Assembly: GCF_003977755.1 (NCBI RefSeq)
Contig: NZ_RQWN01000003.1
Coordinates: 124,001-188,000 of the forward strand
DNA from: Haloterrigena salifodinae
GTDB lineage: Archaea; Halobacteriota; Halobacteria; Halobacteriales; Natrialbaceae
Direction: 5' to 3'
Length of the DNA stretch: 64,000 nucleotides
Shown: in pieces, positions 27,682-35,211 of the stretch
How positions within the stretch are numbered: the stretch's first letter is position 1
Layout of the letters: each line of letters opens with the position of its first letter
Translations under genes and position numbers: made by a program
Notes under the pieces: generated by a model
The model's input: only the letters and a program-made list of their open reading frames with translations
The model's database searches: none
Told to the model about the DNA's origin: nothing

Positions 27682-28182
27682 TTACGCGGGCAGCGAGACG
27701 CGGCTCACTGGAAGCTTGTAGGTGCCGTCCCAGAACTCGAGTTCGCTGACCGTCCACTGAATCGGCTCGATCTCGCGGTCGGCCACGCGCTTTGCGGCCT
27801 CGAGGTCGCCGCCGCGGGCCAGCGTGACGTGGGGGACGTAATCGCCGCCCTCGAGCCCCTCGACGGTCTCGAAGGCGTCGGTCAGATCGGCGTGGATCGA
27901 CTCGAGGCCGGGGCTCTCGACGGCGAGGTAGACGACGGGGGCGGTCCCGAGCGGCGGGTCCTCGAAGTAGTCGATGCCCGTAATCTGAGCCTCGACGGCG
28001 GGCGCGCCCTCGAGCGCGCGGTGGGCGCGGTGTTGCAACTGGGCGACGTGGTCGGCCTCGCCGAGGCGTTTGAGCAGACACGAGTGGTCCTCGCGGACGC
28101 TGTCGAAGCCGACGAGTTCGGGGTAGAGCTCGTCGGCGAGCCGGCGGACGCGTCCGGGAACCGGAACGTTGACGCTGTACAC
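27682..28182 (-). CDS. 2H phosphoesterase (LigT / 2'-5' RNA ligase-like)
   Basis: 166 residues. Two His-containing tetrads of the 2H family: HSCLLKR (about residue 33) and HVTLARG (about residue 129); the first is a variant of HxT/S. The family makes or breaks 2'-5' or cyclic phosphodiester bonds in RNA. Haloarchaeal homologues are of unknown substrate. Minus strand, followed by a small membrane protein gene in the same direction upstream. Confidence 0.85.
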   Translation of the reverse strand: MYSVNVPVPGRVRRLADELYPELVGFDSVREDHSCLLKRLGEADHVAQLQHRAHRALEGAPAVEAQITGIDYFEDPPLGTAPVVYLAVESPGLESIHADLTDAFETVEGLEGGDYVPHVTLARGGDLEAAKRVADREIEPIQWTVSELEFWDGTYKLPVSRVSLPA

Positions 28183-28235
28183 TTCGGTCGAGGTAGGGCG
28201 CGTTCGCGTATCAGTGTGATGGTCGCCGGGCCCGT

Positions 28236-28430
28236 TCAGATTCGCTCGAGGAGCCAGAGGACGATGACGACGGCGACGCCCAACTGGACGAGGACGAAGA
28301 ACGGGCCGAGCAGGCTCGCGATACTGCCGATAGCCATCTGCAGGATCTGAAACGCCAGAAAGACGGCGAGTAGTGCGAGGACGATCTTTAGGAGGGTCTC
28401 GACCTCGAGTTCGCCGCGCGAGTCGTGCAT
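28236..28430 (-). CDS. Small two-helix membrane protein
   Basis: 64 residues from MHDSRGELEVETLLKIVLAL. Two adjacent hydrophobic helices (about 13-34 and 40-61) with a short connection. The frame is open to 28697, but the upstream part is not plausible coding sequence and would overlap the divergent gene at 28516. It resembles conserved haloarchaeal DUF7554-type micro-proteins (from memory). Function unknown. Confidence 0.7.
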   Translation of the reverse strand: MHDSRGELEVETLLKIVLALLAVFLAFQILQMAIGSIASLLGPFFVLVQLGVAVVIVLWLLERI

Positions 28431-28515
28431 ACAGTCACGATCGACTGACTGTGTGAAAAATTCACCGTTGCTCGCTCGGAAAGACCTATCTGGGCGGCTA
28501 TGGGATGTATCTACA

Positions 28516-29652
28516 ATGGACCTGAGAGAGCAGGGGCGCTGGGCCCTGTTCTGGGTGCTCGTGGGAATCGGGTGCATGCTCGTGGCGACCGTTGCGGTTC
28601 CGATCGGTGCGGCCGCCGACGCTGGAGCACAGGGGGCAGCCCTGCAGGACGAGGCCAGCGCGAGCGACCGCCTCGACGCGGCCGACGAGATACACATCGA
28701 CGTCTTCGTTCACGAAAACGGGTCGGCGACGTTCGTCGTCGACTACCGGTTCGAGAACCAGAGCGACGGGGAGTGGGGAGAACTCAGTAGCGACGTCCAG
28801 TCGAATCAGGAGGTGTACGCCGACAGCCAGGAAGCTCGATGGAACGAGATCCTTCGCGAAGGGGAGAACGCGACCGACCGGGACATGGCGATCGAGAACG
28901 TCACCGTCTCGACGGACAACAGTTCCGTACCGCGGGAGATGGGCCACGTCGTGGTGACCTTCGAGTGGGACTCGTTTGCCTACCCGCAACTGACTCAAAT
29001 CGAGGCGGGTTCGGCGCTCGCCGACCTCTCCCTGCCCAGCGGAACCTGGTTGCAGGTGTACGCGCCCGAAGGGTATACCATCGACGAGGTGAGCCCCGAA
29101 CCCGAAGGGAGCGACGGATCGGTAACCGGCGGCACCGAGGACAGCGAACGGGAGTCGGTTCGATGGGGCGACTCCGGCGATCCGTTCTCGTCGACGCCGC
29201 CGACCATCGTGATGATCGAGGAGAGCAACGAGACCGACCCGGCGTCCGAAACCGATCCCGGAACCGACGGGCCGGCGCCGTGGTTGCTCGTGCTCGGCGC
29301 CCTCGCCCTGCTCGCGACCGTCGGCGCGGCCGGCTGGTGGCTCAGGGGCGATCAAACCGGTGACCGGACCGCTAGCGCGACGAATGGCGGGTCGACGACG
29401 AACGAGAACGCAGCCGTACCCGAGGCGGAGACACCGCCCCCAGAACTGCTCAGCAACGAGGAACGGGTCCTGCAGTTGCTCGAGGAGCGGGGCGGCCGGA
29501 TCAAACAGCAGGAAGTCGTCTCGGAACTGGACTGGACCGAGGCGAAGACGAGTCAGGTCGTCAGCGGATTGCGCGAGGACGGGGAGATCGAAGTCTTCCG
29601 GATCGGTCGGGAGAACGTTCTGGCGTTGCCCGACGGGGAAGACGAAGAGTAG
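28516..29652 (+). CDS. Membrane-anchored winged-helix regulator
   Basis: 378 residues from MDLREQGRWALFWVLVGIGC; an in-frame ATG at 28453 is less likely. It has a signal-anchor (about 8-32), an extracytoplasmic acidic domain of about 220 residues (ATFVVDYRFENQSDGEW), a second membrane helix (APWLLVLGALALLATVGAAG, about 255-276), a disordered linker, and a C-terminal cytoplasmic winged helix (LLSNEERVLQLLEERGG ... TSQVVSGLREDGEIEVFRIG). This is a one-component membrane-tethered transcription regulator design; its signal and targets are unknown. Confidence 0.8.
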   Translation: MDLREQGRWALFWVLVGIGCMLVATVAVPIGAAADAGAQGAALQDEASASDRLDAADEIHIDVFVHENGSATFVVDYRFENQSDGEWGELSSDVQSNQEVYADSQEARWNEILREGENATDRDMAIENVTVSTDNSSVPREMGHVVVTFEWDSFAYPQLTQIEAGSALADLSLPSGTWLQVYAPEGYTIDEVSPEPEGSDGSVTGGTEDSERESVRWGDSGDPFSSTPPTIVMIEESNETDPASETDPGTDGPAPWLLVLGALALLATVGAAGWWLRGDQTGDRTASATNGGSTTNENAAVPEAETPPPELLSNEERVLQLLEERGGRIKQQEVVSELDWTEAKTSQVVSGLREDGEIEVFRIGRENVLALPDGEDEE

Positions 29653-29758
29653 CCACCGGCGCCGGTCCCAACGCGTTCGCACTATTCTCCCCTATGTGAT
29701 GTGGCACCACCGCACAGCCGCCTCGCGGCCTGATACCCGCGATATTTGCGAGGTAGCA

Positions 29759-29767
29759 GGATTTAAT
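29759..29767 (+). promoter_or_regulatory. TATA-like box of the argG leader ORF
   Basis: Sequence GGATTTAATACC; the TTTAATA core (about 29762-29768) lies about 28 nt before the ATG at 29793, the standard spacing for leaderless haloarchaeal genes. It implies transcription begins at or just before the leader ORF rather than at argG. Confidence 0.55.
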
Positions 29768-29792
29768 ACCGATGCTGCTCATAGCACCACCA

Positions 29793-29885
29793 ATGAGTCA
29801 TACCGTCGGCGCCACGACCGCCGCACCCGGTACCGACGGGGCTGTTTCTCCGCGGCGACCGCGACGACGACGGCCGGGCCGTTGA
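29793..29885 (+). CDS. Arginine-rich putative leader peptide upstream of argG
   Basis: 30-codon ORF, ATG to TGA, ending RRPRRRRPGR: seven Arg codons in its last ten positions, four of them CGA. It begins about 28 nt after a TATA-like box and ends 148 nt before argG. An Arg-codon cluster directly before an arginine biosynthesis gene is the hallmark of attenuation leader peptides in bacteria, where stalling at the amino acid codons controls the downstream gene. Here this is inference. Two small hairpins (29935-29962) lie between it and argG, and argG also has its own TATA-like boxes, so an independent micro-protein cannot be excluded. Confidence 0.5.
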   Translation: MSHTVGATTAAPGTDGAVSPRRPRRRRPGR

Positions 29886-29934
29886 GCCCGATTACTACCT
29901 ACCTCCCCTCGAACCGGTTCGTTCCAACGATCCA

Positions 29935-29962
29935 GAAAATGCAGAATTTTCGGCTAGCAGCC
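29935..29962 (+). promoter_or_regulatory. Tandem small hairpins between leader ORF and argG
   Basis: GAAAAT/ATTTTC with loop GCAGA (29935-29951) directly abuts GGCT/AGCC with loop AGC (29952-29962). A perfect GAACCGGTTC palindrome sits just upstream (29911-29920). Together they could form alternative structures in the argG leader RNA; no U-tract terminator is evident. Confidence 0.4.
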
Positions 29963-30033
29963 GCTCTACCGCTAATTTACACGACTTAAACCAATGAGCT
30001 TAAGTCCCTCCTTCCGCTTTCCTCGCATACGAC

Positions 30034-31278
30034 ATGACCCGCGTGGCACTTGCGTTCTCGGGCGGCCTGGACACGACTGTCTGTGTCCCGTTGCTCGAGG
30101 AAGAGTACGGATACGACGACGTTATCGGCGTCACGGTTGACGTCGGCCAGCCGGCTTCCGAGTTCGAGGAAGCCGAAGAAACCGCCGACGCGCTCGGCTT
30201 AGAGCACTACGTCGTCGACGCGAAAGAAGAGTTCGCCGACCTCTGTCTCGAGGGCGTTCGCGCGAACGCGACCTACCAGGGCTACCCGCTGGGGACGGCC
30301 CTGGCTCGCCCGGTGATCGCCGAAGCGATCCTCGAGGTCGCCGAAGAACAAGACTGTACCGGCATCGCCCACGGCTGTACCGGCAAGGGTAACGACCAGC
30401 TCCGCTTCGAAGCGGTCTGGCGCGACTCCGACCTCGAGGTCATCGCCCCCGTGCGCGAGCTCGGCCTGACCCGCGAGTGGGAACAGGAGTACGCCGCGGA
30501 GAAGGACCTGCCCGTCGAGGGCGGCAGCGGCGGCGACTGGTCGATCGACACCAACCTCTGGAGCCGCTCCGTCGAGGGTGACGAGCTCGAGGATCCCAAC
30601 TACGTCCCGCCGGAGGACATCTACGCCTGGACCCAGGCGCCGACGGGCGAGACCCAGGAGATCGAGATCGAGTTCGAGGAGGGCTACCCCGTCGCCGTCG
30701 ACGGCGTCGAGTACGATCCCGTCGACCTCATCGAGCACTTAAACGGCGTGGCCGGGGCCTACGGCGTCGGCCGCACAGACACGATGGAAGACCGCATGCT
30801 CGGCCTGAAGGTTCGCGAGAACTACGAGCACCCGGCGGCGACGACGCTGCTCAACGCCCACGAGGCGCTGGAAGGACTCGTGCTCACCCAGGAGGAGCGC
30901 CAGTTCAAGCAGCAGATCGACCAGCAGTGGGCCCAGAAGGGCTACGAGGGCCTGATCGACGCGCCGCTCGTAGACGCGCTTGAAGGCTTCATCGCGGAGT
31001 CCCAGAAGCGCGTCACCGGAACCGTCACGATCCGCTTCGAGGGCGGCCAGGCCCGCGCGGTCGCACGCGACAGCAAGTTCGCGGCCTACTCCGCCGAGCA
31101 CGCTTCCTTCGACACCGAGACCGTCGGCAAGATCAAGCAGGAGGACGCCACCGGCGTCGCGAAGTACCACGGCTTCCAGCGCCGCCTCGCCAACGAGGCG
31201 ATCGCGGCCAACGCCGAGGACGTCGAGAAGCCGGAACTCGCAACCGACGGCAGCGGCAGTGACGAGGACGAGGAATAA
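30034..31278 (+). CDS. argG: Argininosuccinate synthase
   Basis: 414 residues. It joins citrulline and aspartate with ATP to argininosuccinate. The ATP pyrophosphatase loop FSGGLDTTVC (about 8-17), HGCTGKGNDQ (substrate binding) and SIDTNLWSRSVEG are present. First enzyme gene of the arginine cluster; argH starts 2 nt after its stop. TATA-like boxes at about 29984-29991 and 29998-30004 may give it an additional promoter besides the leader promoter. A C-terminal acidic tail (SGSDEDEE) is halophile-typical. Confidence 0.97.
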   Translation: MTRVALAFSGGLDTTVCVPLLEEEYGYDDVIGVTVDVGQPASEFEEAEETADALGLEHYVVDAKEEFADLCLEGVRANATYQGYPLGTALARPVIAEAILEVAEEQDCTGIAHGCTGKGNDQLRFEAVWRDSDLEVIAPVRELGLTREWEQEYAAEKDLPVEGGSGGDWSIDTNLWSRSVEGDELEDPNYVPPEDIYAWTQAPTGETQEIEIEFEEGYPVAVDGVEYDPVDLIEHLNGVAGAYGVGRTDTMEDRMLGLKVRENYEHPAATTLLNAHEALEGLVLTQEERQFKQQIDQQWAQKGYEGLIDAPLVDALEGFIAESQKRVTGTVTIRFEGGQARAVARDSKFAAYSAEHASFDTETVGKIKQEDATGVAKYHGFQRRLANEAIAANAEDVEKPELATDGSGSDEDEE

Positions 31279-31280
31279 CG

Positions 31281-32828
31281 ATGCCTGAGGAGAGCGCTCG
31301 CGACGGCGAGTTTGCGGCCGACGGAGGATCCAGCCGCGACGACGAGGGCGTCGTCCGACGAGATCGCTTCAGCGGCGGCCCCGCCCGGAGCTTCCTCTCC
31401 TCGCTCGCAGCCGACGAACGGATCTTCGAGGCCGACCTCGAGGTCGACCGCGCGCACACGGTGATGCTCGCCGAACAGGGGATCGTCGAGGACGACGTGG
31501 CCGGGCAGATTCTGACCGCGCTGGACGCCATCGAGGTCGACGGCCACGGCTCCCTGCCCGACGGCGAGGACGTCCACGAGGCCATCGAAACGGCCGTCAT
31601 CGAGCGCATCGGCGCCGAGGGCGGCAAGATGCACACCGCGCGCTCGCGAAACGACGAGGTCGCGGCCTGCATCCGGTATCGCCTGCGCGAGGACGTCCTC
31701 GAGGCCGTCGAGACGACGCTGGCGCTGCGCGAGTCGCTGGTCGCGGTCGCCGAGGCCTACGCGGAGACGATCATGCCCGGCTACACCCACCTCCAACCCG
31801 CCCAGCCGACCACCGTTGCCCACTGGGCGCTGGCCTACGAGGGCGCGGTGGGTCGCGACACGGCGCGGCTCCTCGAGGCCTACGATCGGATCAACGAGTC
31901 GCCGCTGGGCGGCGCCGCGTTCGCGGGAACGACGTTCGATATCGACCGCGAGCGCACCGCGGAACTGCTCGGTTTCGACGGCGTGGTAGAGAACTCGATG
32001 GACGCCTCCTCGAGCCGGGACTTCCTGCTCGAGGTGACGCAGGCGCTGTCGACGCACGCGACGACGCTGTCGGGGCTCGCCGAAGACATCGTCATCTTCG
32101 CGAACCGCGGCTTCGTCGACCTCTCGGACGACTACTCCTCGACGTCGTCGATCATGCCCCAGAAGAAGAATCCCGACACGCTGGAACTCATCCGCGCGGT
32201 CGCGGGCGACGCGGCCGGCGGGGTGCAGGGGCTGACGACGACGCTCAAGGGACTGCCGCGCGCGTACAACCGCGACCTCCAGCGGGCGACGACCTACGCC
32301 TGGGAGACCGTCGACGCCGTGACGGAGGCCAGCGAGGTCGCCGCCGGCGCGGTCGCGACCGCCGACTGGAACGAGGAGACGCTGGCCGCCGAGGCCGGCG
32401 AGGGGTTCTCGACGGCGACCGGCGTCGCCGACCTCCTGGCCGCGAACGGCCTCCCGTTCCGGACGGCCCACGAGATGGTGGCCCACGCGGCGGAGAATAG
32501 CGCGGAACGCAGTTCCGCGGACAGTCACGCGGCGAAGCCGCGCGACAACGGGGCCGATTACGACGCCCTCGAGGCCGCCGCCCGGGAGGTCCTGGGCGAA
32601 CCCCTCGAGTCGCTGGTCGACCCCGACGCCGTCGAGGAGGCCCTCGATCCCGCCGCGAGCGTCGCGAGCCGCGACTCGCAGGGCGGCCCCGCCCCCGAGG
32701 CGGTCGCCGACCAACTCGAACTCGCTCGCGAGTCGCAGTCGGACAACCGCGCAGCCCTCGAGGAACTGGACGCGGCGCTCGAGGCGGCCCACGAGACACT
32801 CCGCGAGGAGGTGAACGGCTATGTCTGA
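31281..32828 (+). CDS. argH: Argininosuccinate lyase
   Basis: 515 residues, longer than the usual 460-490 of archaeal ArgH. It splits argininosuccinate into arginine and fumarate. Signature loop STSSIMPQKKNPDTLELIR, catalytic TAHEMV region and HTARSRNDEV are intact. Between HAAE and GADYDA lies an extra segment of about 18 residues (NSAERSSADSHAAKPRDN) encoded by two palindromes (32497-32551), not expected in the family. Co-directional with argG (2 nt gap). The last codons overlap a 44-codon proline/arginine-rich ORF. Confidence 0.96.
   Translation: MPEESARDGEFAADGGSSRDDEGVVRRDRFSGGPARSFLSSLAADERIFEADLEVDRAHTVMLAEQGIVEDDVAGQILTALDAIEVDGHGSLPDGEDVHEAIETAVIERIGAEGGKMHTARSRNDEVAACIRYRLREDVLEAVETTLALRESLVAVAEAYAETIMPGYTHLQPAQPTTVAHWALAYEGAVGRDTARLLEAYDRINESPLGGAAFAGTTFDIDRERTAELLGFDGVVENSMDASSSRDFLLEVTQALSTHATTLSGLAEDIVIFANRGFVDLSDDYSSTSSIMPQKKNPDTLELIRAVAGDAAGGVQGLTTTLKGLPRAYNRDLQRATTYAWETVDAVTEASEVAAGAVATADWNEETLAAEAGEGFSTATGVADLLAANGLPFRTAHEMVAHAAENSAERSSADSHAAKPRDNGADYDALEAAAREVLGEPLESLVDPDAVEEALDPAASVASRDSQGGPAPEAVADQLELARESQSDNRAALEELDAALEAAHETLREEVNGYV
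32497..32551 (+). repeat. In-frame palindromic insertion within argH
   Basis: Two adjacent hairpins inside coding sequence: CGCGGAAC/GTTCCGCG (32501-32508 and 32512-32519) and CGCGGC/GCCGCG (32528-32533 and 32537-32542). The first has the same 8-bp arms as the intergenic palindrome at 27071-27090. The segment translates in frame into a polar stretch, so the enzyme stays open-reading. It has the character of a palindromic element inserted in a gene without breaking the frame. Confidence 0.55.
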
Positions 32829-32955
32829 GGCCGTTCCCGCCGTCGCTCCGCGCCGTCCGCGACCGCCGCGACTGCCGCCGTCCGTAGGTGAGGGACGAAC
32901 CTTCGGGCGAGCGGGAGCACCGCTTCCGCCGCCGTCCCCGCGAGGGGACAAATAA
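32821..32955 (+). CDS. Possible proline/arginine-rich micro-protein between argH and lysW
   Basis: 44 codons, ATG overlapping the argH stop by 8 nt, sequence starting MSEAVPAVAPRRPRPPRLPP. There is no homology that I recognise. Its low-complexity Pro/Arg content is what random high-GC DNA can give, but the start coupled to argH and the second Arg-rich stretch in this arginine cluster make it worth recording. Could equally be non-coding spacer. Confidence 0.25.
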   Translation: MSEAVPAVAPRRPRPPRLPPSVGEGRTFGRAGAPLPPPSPRGDK

Positions 32956-33021
32956 CCTACCAGATGATATGTCAAATTAAAATTGCGGTGTGCTGGCGTC
33001 AGCGGCCCGTTAGCGGACAGT

Positions 33022-33063
33022 GCAGTTAATGTAATTTTGCTGTTAATTTCGAAGGCTTTAAGG
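33022..33063 (+). promoter_or_regulatory. lysW-argF operon promoter with operator-like direct repeat
   Basis: TATA-like CTTTAAGG (33056-33063) is centred about 30 nt before the lysW ATG (33090), so the mRNA would be leaderless. Directly upstream is a direct repeat GCAGTTAAT (33022-33030) / GCTGTTAAT (33039-33047), spaced 17 nt, with another AT-rich element AAATTAAAATTGC at 32974-32986. This is a plausible binding site for an amino-acid-responsive regulator (inference). Confidence 0.5.
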
Positions 33064-33089
33064 GATACCGGCCCCCAGTTGCAGGTACA

Positions 33090-33254
33090 ATGACCGAATG
33101 CGTCGAGTGTGGGGCTGAGGTGTCCCTGCACGACGATCTGGAGGTTGGAGAGATCGTTGACTGTACCACGTGCGGAGCAGAGCTGGAAGTCGTCGACACC
33201 GAGCCGCCAGTCCTCGAGCGAGCCCCGGAGCTCGAAGAGGACTGGGGTGAGTGA
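33090..33254 (+). CDS. lysW: LysW-type amino-group carrier protein
   Basis: 54 residues. Carrier that is attached through its C-terminal glutamate to the amino group of glutamate (and/or aminoadipate), protecting it through the pathway. Two CxxC pairs (CVECGAE and CTTCGAE) form the zinc ribbon, and the C-terminus EEDWGE carries the conserved acceptor Glu. The stop codon region overlaps the argX GTG start (GTGA). It is so short that it is easily missed. Confidence 0.93.
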   Translation: MTECVECGAEVSLHDDLEVGEIVDCTTCGAELEVVDTEPPVLERAPELEEDWGE

Positions 33255-34135
33255 CCTTGCAAGTAGGAATACTCTATTCCCGGATCCGCAAGGACGAGAA
33301 GCTCCTCCTGAACGAGCTTCGCGAACGTGACCACGAAATCGAGAAGATCGACGTCCGCAAGCAGACCTTCGACATCAGCGAGGCGCCCGAGGAGTTCGCG
33401 GACCTCGACATCGTCGTCGACCGCTGTCTCGCCACGAGCCGGAGCCTGTACGCCACGCAGTTCTTCGAGGCGTACGGTATCCCCGTGATTAACAGCCACG
33501 AGACCGCGGACATCTGCGCCGATAAGGTGAAAAACAGCCTCGCGCTCGAGAAGGCGGGCGTGCCCACGCCCGCGACGAAGGTCGCGTTCACCAAGGAGAC
33601 CGCGATGGAGGCTATCGAGGAGTTCGGTTACCCCTGCGTCCTCAAACCCGTCGTGGGCTCGTGGGGACGCCTGATGGCCAAGATCGACTCGAAGGACGCC
33701 GCGGAAGCGATCTTAGAGCACAAGGCGACGCTGGGCCACTACGAGCACAAGGTGTTCTACGTCCAGGAGTTCGTCGAGAAACCCGGACGGGACATCCGCG
33801 TGCTCGCGACCGACGGCGAACCCATCGCCGGCATGGTCCGATCCTCCGACCACTGGATCACCAACGCCGCGAAGGGCGCCGAAACGGACGTCTTCGAGCC
33901 CGACGAGGAGGCGAAAGAACTCGTCCGGAAGGCCAGCGACGCCGTCGGCGGCGGCCTGCTGGGCATCGACCTGATGGAGACCGAGGACGGCTACACCGTC
34001 CACGAGGTCAACCACACGGTCGAGTTCAAGGCCCTCGACGGCGCCGTCGAGACCGACGTCGCCGGCACCGTCGTCGACTGGCTCGAGGAGAAGGCGGAAA
34101 CTGAGACCGAGGACGAACTCGAGGTGAGCGCCTGA
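33251..34135 (+). CDS. argX: Glutamate--LysW ligase ArgX (RimK/ATP-grasp)
   Basis: 294 residues, GTG start overlapping lysW by 4 nt. ATP-grasp enzyme ligating glutamate to the LysW C-terminus. Motifs: VLKPVVGSWGRLMAKI (ATP-grasp loop, about 119-134), VYVQEFVEKPGRDIRV-like segment, and the metal/substrate site EVNHTVEFK near residue 258. The NHTVEFK form and the neighbouring arg genes favour ArgX (glutamate) over LysX (aminoadipate); a bifunctional enzyme is possible. Confidence 0.92.
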   Translation: MTLQVGILYSRIRKDEKLLLNELRERDHEIEKIDVRKQTFDISEAPEEFADLDIVVDRCLATSRSLYATQFFEAYGIPVINSHETADICADKVKNSLALEKAGVPTPATKVAFTKETAMEAIEEFGYPCVLKPVVGSWGRLMAKIDSKDAAEAILEHKATLGHYEHKVFYVQEFVEKPGRDIRVLATDGEPIAGMVRSSDHWITNAAKGAETDVFEPDEEAKELVRKASDAVGGGLLGIDLMETEDGYTVHEVNHTVEFKALDGAVETDVAGTVVDWLEEKAETETEDELEVSA

Positions 34136-35211
34136 TGGCGGTCGGCACCGAGGCCGGCGCCGACGCGAACGCTGAGACCGTCACCGCGACGGTCATCGGC
34201 GGCTCCGGCTTCACGGGCGGCGAACTGCTTCGCCTGCTCGCGGGCCACCCGAACTTCGAACTCACGGAGGTCACCAGCCGCTCGAAGGCCGGCAAGAGCG
34301 TCGGCTCCGTCCACCCGCCGCTTCGCGGGACGGACCTACGTTTCACCGAACCCGACGATCTCGAGAGCGTCGACGTCCTGTTCGCGGCGACGCCCCACGG
34401 CGTCTCCATGGGTCAGATCGACGAGTTCTTCGAGATCGCCGACACCGTCGTCGACCTCTCGGCGGACTTCCGCCTCGAGAGCGAGGAACAGTACGACGAG
34501 TGGTACGACGGCCACGAGGCACCCGAATACTTAGAGAAGGCCGAGTACGCGCTCCCGGAGATCAACCGCGAGAACCTCAAGGGCGCGGGCCTGATCGCCG
34601 GCGGCGGCTGTAACGCCACTGCCACCATTCTAGGACTGTATCCGCTCTTCGAGCACGACATCCTCGAGGGCGGCGAGCAGATCGTCGTCGACGTCAAAGT
34701 CGGCTCCTCGGAAGGGGGCGCCGGCGGCGGCGAGGCATCCTCGCATCCCGAGCGCTCGGGTGTCGTCCGTCCCTACGCGCCGACGGGCCACCGCCACGAG
34801 GCCGAGATCGAGCAGTTCCTCGACACGAGCGTCTCCTTTACCTGCCACGCCGTGGACATGATCCGCGGAGCCAGCGCGACCAACCACGTCTTCCCCTCGG
34901 GACCCGTCTCGAAGGGCGACCTCTGGCAGGCCTACCGCGCGTGTTACGAGGACGAGCCGTTCGTCCGGATGGCCGCCGGCGGCTCCGGCGTGTATCGGTA
35001 TCCGGAGCCCAAATCGGTCGCCGGAACGAATCTCGCCGAGGTCGGCTTCGAACTCGACCCCTCGAACAAGCGCATCGTCGTCTTCTCGGCGATCGACAAC
35101 ATGATGAAGGGATCCGCGGGACAGGCGGTCCACGCGGCCAACATCGCGCTCGGTCTCGAGGAGACGGCCGGACTCGAGTTTACGGGGATGCACCCCGTGG
35201 GGGCGCCGTAA
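34135..35211 (+). CDS. argC: LysW-gamma-glutamyl-phosphate reductase
   Basis: 358 residues; start shares one nucleotide with the argX stop. NADPH-dependent reduction of the LysW-bound glutamyl phosphate to the semialdehyde. Rossmann motif VIGGSGFTGGELLRLLAG at the N-terminus, catalytic Cys in GGGCNATATILGLYPL (about residue 160), and the C-terminal VFSAIDNMMKGSAGQAVH motif typical of ArgC/LysY. Confidence 0.95.
   Translation: MAVGTEAGADANAETVTATVIGGSGFTGGELLRLLAGHPNFELTEVTSRSKAGKSVGSVHPPLRGTDLRFTEPDDLESVDVLFAATPHGVSMGQIDEFFEIADTVVDLSADFRLESEEQYDEWYDGHEAPEYLEKAEYALPEINRENLKGAGLIAGGGCNATATILGLYPLFEHDILEGGEQIVVDVKVGSSEGGAGGGEASSHPERSGVVRPYAPTGHRHEAEIEQFLDTSVSFTCHAVDMIRGASATNHVFPSGPVSKGDLWQAYRACYEDEPFVRMAAGGSGVYRYPEPKSVAGTNLAEVGFELDPSNKRIVVFSAIDNMMKGSAGQAVHAANIALGLEETAGLEFTGMHPVGAP

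Noticed and set aside
31086-33131. 681-codon open frame on the minus strand across argH
   Set aside because: It is the antisense shadow of argH in high-GC DNA; the Arg/Gly-rich translation has no protein-like pattern, while the plus strand carries full ArgH motifs.
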